64,000 bases of DNA, taken from NCBI GenBank assembly GCA_024734495.1, contig JALMQS010000055.1, positions 11,676,552 through 11,740,551 of the forward strand, written 5' to 3'. The DNA comes from Forficula auricularia (taxonomy: Eukaryota > Arthropoda > Insecta > Dermaptera > Forficulidae). Positions 46,934 to 57,829 of the stretch are shown piece after piece. The notes under the pieces are model-generated. The model made no database searches. It saw nothing but the letters and a program-made list of their open reading frames with translations, and was not told where the DNA came from. Positions within the stretch are counted from its first letter, which is position 1, and every line of letters starts with the position of its first letter. The position numbers and the translations under genes were made by a program.

Positions 46934-48222
46934 ACGTCACTCAATAATTCCCCGGTCTGACACATAAATGGCAACATTGTTGACAGACCCACGTGATTTC
47001 CGGGTAGTACTAACCTTCAAATAGTACGTGTCAAAATGGTATTCTGACCGTTAGTTTAGAGGTTACAGTCGTTTTAGTGACCCCAGTTTTGTAATTTTCG
47101 AAGACAATGGATACGAAGGAATTTCGGGTGTTGATTAAACACTGTTTTTGACGGGGAAAAATATTGTTGGAGCCAAGCAGTGGCTTGATAAGCATTATGG
47201 GGACTCTGCACCAGGGAAATCAACTATTATTGACTGGTATGCAGAATTTAAACCCGATCGTACAAGCACCGATGATGATGAACGCTCTGGTAACCCAAAA
47301 ACGGCAGTTGTACCGGAAAACATAAAAAATGTCCACAAAATTGTTTTAAAAGACCGTAAAATGAAGTTGCGTGAGATAGCTGACACCTTGAAGATATCAG
47401 ATGTAAGATATAGTACCTTTACAATTTTACATGAAAATGTGGGCATGCGCAAGTTGGTTTCGAAGTGGGTGCCACGTTTGTTCACACCCGACCAGAAACA
47501 ACAACGCGTCGACGATTCAGAGCGCTGTTTGGAGCTGTTCAAGCGAAATAAAAAGGATTTCTTTCGTCGGTATGTGACAATGGATGAAACATGGATCCAC
47601 CACTGCACGCCTGAATCAAAAATATCGTCAGCTGAGTGGACAGCAACCGGTGAAAGTCGTCCAAAGCGACCAAAAACTCAAAAGGTGGCTGGCAAGATTA
47701 TGGCATCCGTATTTTTGACGCGCATGGAATTTTGTTCATCGATTCTAATGAGAAAGGCAAAACTATCAATAGTGAATATTACATGGCATTATTGGATAGA
47801 TTGAGTGCAAAAATCAAGAAAAAACGGCCCACATGCAAAAGAAAAGAGTGCTGTTTCACCAGGACAATGTCCCGTGTCACAAGTCGATGAAAACAATGGT
47901 TAAATTGGATGAATTACGCTTTGAATTGCTTCCCCATCCACCGTACCCTCCAGATTTGTCCCCCAGCGACTACTGGCTTTTTGCAGACATGATAAAGATG
48001 CTCCAGGGAAAGAAATTTGGCTCAAATGAAGAAGTGATTGCCGAAACTGAGGCTTATTTTGAGAGCAAAGACAAATCGTTTTACATAAAGGGCATCAAAA
48101 AGGTAGAGAAGGGTTGGAATGAATGTATCACTCTTGAAGGAGAGTATGTTTATGAATAAAGTGGAATTTCTAAAAAAAAAAATGTTTTTCTTAGTTAGAC
48201 CGGAGACTTATTGAGTGATGTG
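46934..48222 (+). mobile_element. full-length mariner element, decayed
   Basis: Left end CGTCACTCAATAATTCCCCG and the inverse of CATCACTCAATAAGTCTCCG at the right match over ~25 bases. The size (~1.29 kb) is that of a complete mariner. TA sits at the left flank (46932-46933); the right flank is not a clean TA. It inserted upstream of the Beat-like exon, within its presumed intron. Confidence 0.88.
47107..48159 (+). pseudogene. mariner transposase with three frameshifts
   Basis: Starts MDTKEFRVLIKHCF at 47107, shifts frame at ~47147, runs on as GKNIVGAKQWLDKHYG with the HTH region, then through MDETWIHH (first catalytic Asp) to ~47717, where a second shift occurs. A third near 47831 restores the frame, giving FHQDNVPCH (second Asp) and PDLSPSDYWLF (third Asp), 34 residues apart, and ends LEGEYVYE at 48159. 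All three catalytic Asp are kept, so the enzyme was broken by small indels rather than deletion. Related to, but a different lineage from, the copies at 7418 and 15294. Confidence 0.92.
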
Positions 48223-48404
48223 TTATATACTCCGACAAGAAAAAATGTAATACAAGGCAAGTTTGTATTATAATTTGAAACTAGCTGCTAAGCCCGTCTT
48301 CAATGGATTTATTAATAATAATCTATATTTCCTAATTTTAATCAATTTTATTTGTCATGAACTATTAGTGGCTTTTAAAATTAAAAAAATCGCGTACTAA
48401 AAAT

Positions 48405-48530
48405 AAAACGAATTTATTTTTGGAGAGTTAAGTAACTCAGTTACTTTCTGTTGCTCCTGAAGATGGGTTAGCCACCCGAAATATATATATCGAGATTAAA
48501 AAGTCTCCAAAAATAAATTCGTTCTATTTT
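48405..48530 (+). ncRNA. hairpin with hammerhead-like core, lone PLE-type tail
   Basis: CTGAAGA at 48457-48463, stem II GGGT/ACCC around TAGCC, GAAA 48478-48481, an AT-only stem III, ATC as the cleavage triplet, then GAG pairing with CTC (48454-48456). Outer arms GAATTTATTTTTGGAGA (~48410) and its inverse (~48505) enclose it. No PLE ORF is attached. An MFHQVPTP start follows at 48569. Confidence 0.5.
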
Positions 48531-49451
48531 TATATCTTAATGTGAAATTACCAAGTATTTTTATAAAAATGTTTCACCAAGTACCAACACCAAATTCCTT
48601 AAAAACTAATAATAAGTACTAGCTGCGTCAGGCGTGCCTAAGTCTAAACACCCTGTATATAGAAATAACAAAAAAATTTAGATCTTTTATAAACAATTTT
48701 ACATATGGGTGCATAAGAATTTTATAAAATATTAGGTGGGGCATGACATAAAAAAGGTTCGGAAACACTGCATTAGAAGAATATTAATGTTTAGTTTTGA
48801 TTTAGTTACCTACATGCTTCACAATATAAGACAAAAATCCTATTATTTTATCTTAGCTATAGGTCCCTATAGCTAATGTCCCTTTGGAATGGACATGTCT
48901 TGGACATCTCTGAGCTGTACGTGTCAGTGATAGCCTATTGTGGATCAAACGCTTCTGATGAATATGCAATAAGCATATGATCAATCCCAACTAGGCTGAT
49001 AATTGATTATATTGACAGCATTGAAAAGATGTTGTATATGTATATGTAAAGCAATTTAATTAAAATTTAATTAATTTTTATTCACACTCCAATCTATTTA
49101 GAAAATTGCTTCAAATTAAATTCAAAAACATCTTTCATTAACTTTTTGATCAACATTGGAATTTTAGATTAACTAGACCGTTGGCGTTTTGCAAAATAAA
49201 ACTATTTATTTTAACAAAATCAAAAGAGAACTACTACACTGAACACTTTTTGCAATATTGCATACTTTTAAAAACTCCCCAAATTGTTGGCCAATTTTCT
49301 TAAAATCTACGACAGTTCATCACAAACTTTTTTTGACTTGGCTCTTGGCATGTTAACTGTTTTTGAAATACCTCTCTCTTATATTTAATCTATATTTCTT
49401 TAGGGAAAATTGAAAAAATATTTAAAATAATTAAATTAGTTTAAATAAACT
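48531..49451. other. no gene; MFHQVPTP start and one transposon-like end
   Basis: ATGTTTCACCAAGTACCAAC at 48569 gives MFHQVPTPNSLK then a stop. ACACCCTGTA at ~48649 looks like a DNA-transposon end with no partner nearby. The rest is AT-rich. Confidence 0.4.
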
Positions 49452-49750
49452 GATGTGGCCATCCACATGACTTTACCAGGTCTCTCTCTTATATTTAATT
49501 TAATAAAATAATTTATAATCATTTAGGGGGGGGGGGGTTAAAAATTAAAACTCTAGGCCGTTTGAGCAAACTCAACCAAATTTTGTATACATAATCAGTG
49601 GGCCCCCATAGGTTTATAAGTGCCAAAACTAACCGCCCATATACACTGCCCATATGCCCACTGATTATGTATACAAAATTTGGTTGAGTTTGGTCCAAGG
49701 TCCTAGATTTTCATTTTTTGACCCCACACCCCCATTAATTTTGGGTTCGA
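49452..49750. repeat. G/C-run dispersed repeat cluster
   Basis: Reverse copy of the TGGCCATCC / TGACTTTACC repeat (~49452-49480), a 10-base G-run (~49527), then two facing copies of CAACCAAATTTTGTATACAT. The same parts occur at 1135-1215, 44390-44870, 53655-53760 and 60815-61150. Confidence 0.65.
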
Positions 49751-50297
49751 TTTCAACTAAAATCTAATCAACTCTTAATCTCAATCCACCTAAACTAAAT
49801 GTGAAATTTAATTTTGATATTCACACTAATTTTTGCGCTAGTGCGTCCACAAAAATTTGGCAACGTTATTAAGGCTTTTTTGTAGAGCAAAACGCCATGA
49901 TTTCGTCCAATTTTTTTTTAATAAAAATAGTTTCAGCCGTTTTTGAGATAGTTCGAAAAAAAGAAGCAATAAATCCATTTTTTCCATACACGATTATAAT
50001 ATTTGACCATACCCTGGATGGTAAAGTAAAAAAAGAAACCTCTCTTTGTTGCAGCATGTCAGAATAATGAATCAATCCGATATATTTATAAATTTTCGGA
50101 TTTAAATTCTAAATTTTCAAATGAAGTTCAAAAAAGAAAAACCCCGGGGGGGTTAATAATGGAATTTACTTTTCTCGCCCTTTCCCTTTCATTTAAAATT
50201 CAATTTAGATAATTAATTTTAAGCTAACACACAGAATAAACTACTCTCCATAGTAATTAAAATAAAAATAACATTAATCAAAGGGAAATATATATAT
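49751..50297. other. no gene seen
   Basis: AT-rich. The open frame at 49869-50075 (minus) has no family signal. Confidence 0.45.
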
Positions 50298-51208
50298 CGG
50301 GTGTTTTTTTTAGGGGTATAGGAACTTCGAATTGAAATAAAACACAAGAAAATCGTTTTAATGTCCATCAATTTGGCTTTATTGGAAGGATAATTTTATG
50401 CCATTAATGTTTAAATATGATTTCGGGCATGTGGCCGCCGCGGCTGGCTCGAATAAATCCAATTCTACAGGTCCAATTTTCAACCACTTTTTCGAGCATA
50501 TGGGGCCGTATGTTGGCAATAACGCCACGAATGTTGGCTTCCAAGTCCCCTAACGTTTCTGGTTTGTTGGCGTAGACGAGCGACTTCACATATCCCCAAA
50601 GAAAATAATCCAATGGTGTCAAATCACACGATCTTGGTGGCCAATTGACAGGTCCATTCCGCGAAATTATGCGCTCATCGAATGTGACGTGCGCTGTGTG
50701 GCATGTAGCGCCGTCTTGTTGGAACCACAACTCATCCACATTCATGCCATCCAATTCGGGAACAAAATAGTCGGTTATCATGGCTCTATACCGGTCTCCA
50801 TTAACGGTAACTGACTCTCCAGCATTATTTCGGAAGAAGTATGGCCCAATGACTCCACCAGCCCATAGAGCACACCAAACAGTCAGTTTTTGTGGATGTA
50901 ATGGCGTCTCAAGGGTCTCATGTGGATTCTCTTCACTCCAAATGCGGCAATTTTGCTTGTTGACGTAGCCAACATTCGTGGCGTTATTGCCAACATACGG
51001 CCCCATATGCTCGAAAAAGTGGTTGAAAATTGGACCTGTAGAATTGGATTTATTCGAGCCAGCCGCGGCGGCCACATGCCCGAAATCATATTTAAACATT
51101 AATGGCATAAAATTATCCTTCCAATAAAGCCAAATTGATGGACATTAAAACGATTTTCTTGTGTTTTATTTCAATTCGAAAGTTCTATACCTCTAAAAAA
51201 AACACCCG
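50298..51208 (-). mobile_element. fold-back mariner-type element, 242-bp inverted arms
   Basis: Ends CGGGTGTTTTTTTTAGG and inverse; arms 50298-50539 and 50967-51208 are near-identical inversions, far longer than normal mariner ends. The left arm contains the true 3' end of a transposase gene, so the right arm is a duplicated, inverted copy of that end which replaced the 5' end. Flanked by AT/TA-rich DNA, so the TA duplication cannot be read with certainty. The arms' near-identity points to a recent origin. Confidence 0.88.
50404..51108 (-). CDS. chimeric transposase ORF of the fold-back mariner
   Basis: A 234-codon open frame on the minus strand. The first ~47 residues come from the right arm and are the antisense of the transposase tail, so they are not real transposase. 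From residue ~48 it becomes mariner-like: WSEENPHETLE, KLTVWCALWAGGVIGPYFF, ELWFQQDGATCHTA (second catalytic Asp), DLTPLDYFLWGYVK (third, 34 residues later) and a C-terminal ASRGGHMPEIIFKH. The HTH and the first catalytic Asp are missing, so it cannot be an active enzyme. It is open only because the inverted tail happens to lack stops. Confidence 0.75.
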   Translation of the reverse strand: MPLMFKYDFGHVAAAAGSNKSNSTGPIFNHFFEHMGPYVGNNATNVGYVNKQNCRIWSEENPHETLETPLHPQKLTVWCALWAGGVIGPYFFRNNAGESVTVNGDRYRAMITDYFVPELDGMNVDELWFQQDGATCHTAHVTFDERIISRNGPVNWPPRSCDLTPLDYFLWGYVKSLVYANKPETLGDLEANIRGVIANIRPHMLEKVVENWTCRIGFIRASRGGHMPEIIFKH

Positions 51209-52056
51209 ATATATATCCACTAATAATAGCCAATTCCCCCCAGACAGCTGCTGTGTGAATGCAAAAAGAAAAAAGAGAAATCCCCGCAAATGATAATGAA
51301 AGGCAGAGGAGATATACTTATTATAAATCGGCTTGGGCGCCGAGGCCGACGTGATTTTTTTAATTTCAAATCCCAGTAAAAGTTCATGACATATAAAATT
51401 TATTAAAATTAGTAAATTTAAACTATTATTTATAAAAATAATCTAATGTTTTTTTTTCGGTCTTTGGTATAGGTTTTTAACTTCAAATTCGGACTTTTCC
51501 ATATCAAATTCAGGATTTTAAAAATCAAAATCAGACTTTTTCTAATCAAATTTATAAATATTTATTGATTGTTTTATAATAAAATTAAAAAATACAAATT
51601 CTTTAAAAAACAATCCTAAAAAGAACGTTTATTTTAAATCCTAACGCTTCGCGAGGATTTTCTCCTTTATTAATGGAATTTTAATTTGAGAAAACACTCG
51701 TGTTGCTTTTAAAATCTTAGTAAAAACAACTATTTTTTTTTATTTTTCCAAATTAAAATATCATTGTTAAAGGGAGAAATTCCCCGGAAACGTTTGGATT
51801 TAAAATAAACGTTCTTAAGACTATTTTGAAGTGAAACTTCTTTAGCGACGTTTCTGTTTGTTATAATAAAGGGAAAATGACTCAATGGAGGGGATTAAGA
51901 GACAAGCCTTGAGTCCGAGAAAGCCTTCGGCCAGACCAGAAATATAAATAATTAAATCTGAAATTCTGAATAGAAAATTTTTTTTAATCATAATGTATAA
52001 TATAACTTATTATAATCGGCTTGGTACGACGATGCCATAGTGATTTTTGTAGTTTT
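51209..52056. repeat. two diverged copies of an AT-rich repeat (empty-site partner of the SINE)
   Basis: ~51325-51440 (TTATTATAAATCGGCTTGG to AAAATTAGTAAATTTAAAC) matches ~52005-52050 joined to ~52294-52365, the flanks of the SINE. The left copy lacks the SINE and so shows the site before insertion. No gene. Confidence 0.65.
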
Positions 52057-52279
52057 TTTTTTTTTTTTATTTATTTAATGTCACCGGAAACAAAGCCCAT
52101 TTAGACAGCACATAAGTAAAGTGTTAGTAGGGTTAGTGGGGGAGCCGAGTTTTCAGCCGGTAGAAATTTTTATTCGTCAGCCAGGATCGAACCCCGGCCT
52201 CCCATTCCAACATCGTCATAACCGATCGATGTCAAAACGAGGCCGGTGCGTTAGCCAACTGAGCCAACACGGCTCCCCA
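52057..52279 (-). repeat. tRNA-derived SINE with 14-bp duplication
   Basis: Minus strand from 52278: GGGGAGCCG head, box A-like TGGCTCAGTTGGCTAACGC, box B GGTTCGATCC, a ~110-base body and an A-run tail. ATTTTTGTAGTTTT flanks it at 52043-52056 and 52280-52293. This is the signature of LINE-mediated insertion. It differs from the SINE at 12771-12897. Confidence 0.85.
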
Positions 52280-52293
52280 ATTTTTGTAGTTTT

Positions 52294-52619
52294 AAAACTC
52301 ACTAATTTTTTATGACAAATAGAATTTATTAAAATTAGGATGTTTAAATTATTATTTTTAGACCCACTAAGGAGTCCAGGGGCGTAGCCCCTCAGTCAGT
52401 AAGATGCTCGCCAAAGGCGGGCTTCCCAGCTGGTACTGTAAATAAATAAATGTTTGTAAATTTTCTAGATGTGGTTCGTCTTTTTATAGCCTGTATGCAG
52501 AGCAGAGAGAAGACCCGCCCTTAGTATACGATACTTGAACAATATTTCATCTTGAATGTGCGGTGCTTTTTATTTCCTTAGTATATTTGACGTGCCTGTT
52601 GGAAAAGAGAATATTTCAA

Positions 52620-52650
<31 letters not shown>

Positions 52651-53979
52651 ATGAAAGTCATACTGGAAATCTATATATTTTAGGTATAGCTCTCTCAAGA
52701 GTTTATATTTTAGTTTTTGTTTTTAATTTCAAATTTCATATTAAATATCAGTTAAATATTATTAATATTGTGAAAGTTTTATGGAAAAATATTCCAATAT
52801 TTTGATCCTTGAAATCTACTTTTAATGAACTCTATAAATACCAGTGGCGGGTGGTGGATTTTCAACCTGGGGACGCAGTTCAAAAAAGAGCCCTTAATTT
52901 TTTTATTATCACAAAACTAATCGATAACCGTATAAGAAAATCTTTCGTTTTTTTTTTTTTTTTTTTAATTTAACCTTATAGTCCAGTCAAGGAATGAGTT
53001 GTAGAGTGCGTGAGCAGGTAACTAAGCGATTCCTTCAGAAGCTTGTTCAGGGGGCTTAGGGTGTTAACAGTGACCAAGAGTCCTGACACATAGGTGGGGA
53101 GCCGGGGTGGGGGGTGGGGGGAAAGGTGCGCATTTGTGGTTTTTCGCTTATATCTCGAAAACGGTGCATCGGAGGGAAATTTTTTTCAATAATAAAATAA
53201 AGTTCATAAAATTATCTAAAACTTTTATACTATATGTTTTTTTCAAATTCCCAACCGTTTTCGAGCTATACCCTCGAAACAAGTTGAAATATATGAAAAA
53301 AATCATTTTACCTCAAAATAATTATCAAACATTGCATCATATTGTCTAAACCTATTCATGAACGAAACATATGCATAGAAAAGAAGTTGTAGAGAATTAA
53401 ATTCCATTTTTGAATATATATACATATGCTAATCAATCTCCAACCCCGCCTAAAGGTACAGCTATTTAAAAACTTTTATAACATTTTATTATGGTCTGAT
53501 TAGATATTGGTTGAAATCGAACCAAAAATTAAGGGGTGAAGGGTTTAAAAATTACAATTATAAGATTTTCAAACTGAAAAAAAATAAGAAAATGACTATA
53601 ATACTATAAAATGAACCTATAATAAGGAAAAGATGATTTTTTTTATAGGACCAAAATCGGGGGTGGGGGGGGCAGCTGTAGGGTCAAAAATAAAAATCTA
53701 GGCCTTTAGACCAAATTCAACTTAAATTTGCATACATAATCAGAGGCCCCCCAGGTCTGAAACGCAATTTTAGTGCGGTTGGGTTTTTGTTTTTAGCTTT
53801 ATAGTCCAGTTAAATTGTGCTCAAATGGGGAAAGTTTTGGAATAGTTCTGATTTTTTGCCTATATATGCTTTTTTGGGCCGTGAATCCAAATTCCAAAGT
53901 CTCCCAAATTTAAAATTTCGCAACGCAACATTGTAGAAAATGCAAAAAATGGCGAAAATTTCCATTTTTTGGCTGTTTT
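52294..53979. other. no gene; hairpin, TA repeat, G-runs
   Basis: GC hairpin CCAGGGGCGTAGCCCCT at ~52377; (TA)n at ~52618-52645; CAGTGGCGGGTGG hAT-like end at ~52852 without a partner; a T-run at ~52950; G-runs at ~53100 and ~53660. The frame at 53107-53349 is repeat-derived. Confidence 0.5.
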
Positions 53980-54356
53980 CCCGTATGGAAATAAATAGAT
54001 TTTCGAAATATGTTTTTTATATATTTTTTGAAAATATATTAAAAATATAAAAATTTTGTGTTAAATTTATGTAAAGTTTATGTTTTCCATATATTCTTAA
54101 AATATAATTATTTTTATATCTCTCTAGTATAAATTTTTTAATGTTTGTAACTATGTTTCAACGATATATTCAGAATTCGATATAAATTTTATGTGTTTTA
54201 AATATGTTTTTAAAATAAAATTATTTTTATATCTCTCCAGTATAAATTTTTTAATGTTTTTAAATATATTTCAAAGATATATTCTGAATCGGTTATATAA
54301 ATTTTGTTTTAAATGATATATTTTGAATAAGATATTTGAAAAATAAATATATGTAT

Positions 54357-55035
54357 TTAATTTGGCTGAGGGGTCCCAAAATAAGAAAATGATAAATGAT
54401 TTTTTATGAAATTTGATTCACAGAACAGCATATAGCATATGTTTTTTATGGTGGGGTCCAATTTGGCTGGAGGGTCCCATAAAAATGATGAAAATGATTT
54501 TTGATGAAATTTGATACAGATGGCCAATATTTTTTCTGGTGGGGTCAAATTTAGCTGAGGGGGTCCCAAAATAAAAAATGATTTTTTTAAGAAATTTGAT
54601 TCACAGAACAACACAGCCTATATTTTTTATGGGGTCCAATTTGACCAAGAGGGGTCCAACAACAAAAAATTATAAAAAAATGATTTTTTATGAAATTTGA
54701 TTCACAGAAAAAAACATAGCCTATATTTTTTATGGGGTCCAATTTGGACAAGAGGGGTCCAACAACAAAAAATTATAATAAAATGATTTATTATGAAATT
54801 TGATTCACAGAAAAAAACATAGCCTATATTTTTTATGGGGTCCAATTTGACCAAGAGGGGTTCAACAACAAAAAATTAAAAAAAAATGATTTTTTATGAA
54901 ATTTGATTCACAGAAAAAAACATAGCCTATATTTTTTGGGTGGGGTCCAAAAACAAAAAATGATTTTTGATGAAATTTGAAACAAATCACAACATACATA
55001 TAGGCTATATTTTTTCTGGTGGGGTCCAAATTTGT
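54357..55035. repeat. tandem repeat, about seven ~100-bp units
   Basis: Each unit has AATTTGxCxxAGAGGGGTCC, then an A-rich stretch, ATGATTTTTTATGAAATTTG, ATTCACAGAA, and CATAGCCTATATTTTTTATG. The units near 54640, 54742 and 54845 are most alike; the outer ones are decayed. The frame at 54357-54614 (minus) is a product of the repeat. Confidence 0.85.
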
Positions 55036-55631
55036 ATACAGATCGAACGCATCGTTGAATATAACATATATTATATATTATATTATATTATATTCAAATC
55101 CGTTCAGATAGGTTTCAGTAATGAAAATAAAATTAATTAATTATTAAATTAATTATTTTATTTATTTATTTATTTTATAATCAGTCTTTATTGCATAAAT
55201 ATAAGAGAGTAAAAAAGTATAATAAAAAATAAATAAACCGAGTTAAAACATCAAAATAAAAATAACCCCCTTTGCATCTTTGAAATGATTATAAGCTTTT
55301 TTGAGATTATCAACTAATATATATTTATTTTAGTTTATTAATATAACACACAACCAATATATACCATCGGAGTTTACATACATGAGCGTGGTGCAATATA
55401 TGTTAATGTATATATTATAGTCTTCAATATATATCTATAATAATATTATATGACATAGATAATATAGATATGGTATGGGATAAATAAATAATAAAGATTT
55501 TTATTAATTAATTAATTAAATAATTTATTGATAAACGACCTTCACATCTTTTTTATACAAAATACTAAATTTTTAACAGTAGGGCATTTAAATTTTTTTT
55601 TTAGTTTATTAATGTAATACACAATGGTTAA

Positions 55632-55636
<5 letters not shown>

Positions 55637-55688
<52 letters not shown>
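55637..55688. repeat. (TA)n microsatellite
   Basis: About 26 TA units. Similar runs lie at ~57313-57334 and ~57779-57825 inside the introns of the BEN-like gene. Confidence 0.95.
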
Positions 55689-55690
<2 letters not shown>

Positions 55691-55835
55691 AAATACTTTC
55701 GTATTTCCCGCGTTCTACTCAATTTAGATTTATTCCAAATTTATTTGTTATAACCTTACCAAGACAAATTTTTCTAAATGTCAAAAACACACTATTGTAT
55801 AATTGTTGTATTAATGTTATAAACTATATATAATT

Positions 55836-57790
55836 ATGGACTATAAAAATCGATTTGTTTTAGGTAAGATATTTTAATTAATTGTAAATCTCATTTGTAA
55901 ACATATTTTAATTTAATAAATTAAATGTTTTAGAAACACAACCATTTATAGTCATTTCACAAACCTCTTAGGTTAGAAAGACACATTATAAATCGATTTT
56001 TTCGTCGAAAAAAAAGAAAAAAACAAAAAGATGGAAGCGACAAAAGTTCAATGTTGGTTTAGTTTTTTATAAAAATAGTAAGAACGGATACTTAATTATA
56101 ATTAAATATGTATGTAAATTTTCCGATATCCCGTACACTGCAATGTTAAAGAGCCTGAAAAATTCGATTTTTGAAATTTAATATCTCCGGAACTGTATTG
56201 TTCATAAATTTCATTTTGCCACCAATCGACGCAGAAGTATTTAAATAATAATCTGTATAAATTTCAAAAAAATCCTAAGAAAATGCATTTGGCGGAACAT
56301 TTTTACCAAAAATTAAGGGAAGTCTTTCAAATAATATTATATGATCGACCCCCCTTAAATTTTGCCGAAAAAAACCTTCAAAAATTTCGCCCTCTATACA
56401 TGGTAATTCACGCGGTCGATGGCACTTTAGAAGTTTATGGAAAACGGAACGCAGGATTTTTCTGAAAATTTAGCACCTTACCTGTTCTATCGATCTAAAA
56501 TATGTTCAGCATTGCGACGTTTAGGCTTCCATCGAAGGTATAGGAAAATATTAAGAAAAAGTATTTTAATAAAAGGGCGGTTATAAAAACGTGTTAATAT
56601 ACGGGGTGTTCCATTTAAAAAAATAGAGTTGATACGAGTTTTCGATGGAAGCCGAAACGTCGCAATCCTGAAAATATTTTAGATCGATAGAACAGGTAAG
56701 AAAATGTATGCTATATTTTCAGAAAAATCCTGCGCTCCGTTTTCCATAAACGTCTAACGTACGGTACAATGAACGTATGAATCACCCTGTATTTAATGTT
56801 TAATTGAAATATTGATCTATTAAATTTCTACTTTAAATAATAATAGATAAGAAGTCAACGCTGAATAAGACACTATCCATATGTGAAGGTGATTCGCAAA
56901 TTCAAAATAGGCTTTCATTAAAAAAATCTGATAAAGAAACTAGCCCTATATCAAGGTGTGCAAAAGGCCTAGAACCGGTAAGTTTTATATATAAGGTGGT
57001 CCTTATTTAGGGTATTTTCTCATTTTGATGCTCCCAGAAGCTCACATTGGTTCAAAATAAAAAAATATATCCCCCAAGTTTCAGATCTCTATGACAATTT
57101 TAACTCTACTCGCAAAGTTATATAAGTTTCTCATATGCTATTTAAATGGTAAACTTACATCAATGTGCATTCAGCATAAGTTAAGATATCTAGTGATATA
57201 GAGAGTCTTAAAACTTGAGGATATTTTTTATTATTTACTTATTTCGAACCAATATGAGCCACTAGGACCATAAAAATATGAAAATTTCCTAAATAAGTCC
57301 CCCACCACCCTAATATATATATATATATATATACCTGGTGAGTTTTTTATCTTGAGACAATCTTACAACTCAAAAACAGTGCATTATATGAAAAAAGTTT
57401 CAAATAAAAGTTTATTTATATCAAGGGGTAAACTAAACTACACTATTGTTTGTCGACCTAGAACCAGCTTTCAAGGGTATTTCGAGGTCAACTTCTGTTT
57501 TTTAAACAGTATAAAATGTATAAAAAAAATAGTTTTAATAAAAGTTGTTCAGTTTTTTTGGTAGATTCAAAATATGTACAGAAACATATAGGTTTCTATT
57601 TAAAAAACAGAACTTGACCTCAAAATACTCTTGAAAGCTTGTTCTACGTCGACAAAAAATAGTGTAGTTTAATTTTTCCCTTGATATAAAAAAACTTTTA
57701 TTTGAAACTTTTTTTCATATAATGCACTGTTTTGGAGTTATAAGACTGTCTCAAGATAAAAAACTCACCCGGTTTATATCTGTATATATA

Positions 57791-57829
<39 letters not shown>

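Noticed and set aside
47195..47608. 137-codon minus-strand frame
   Set aside because: Antisense shadow of the mariner transposase.
54357..54614. 85-codon minus-strand frame
   Set aside because: Product of the ~100-bp tandem repeat.
55624..55833. 69-codon frame rich in Tyr-Ile
   Set aside because: Encoded mainly by a (TA)n microsatellite.
56283..56465. 60-codon frame in intron 1 of the BEN-like gene
   Set aside because: Overlaps an inverted repeat and lacks splice signals joining it to the gene.
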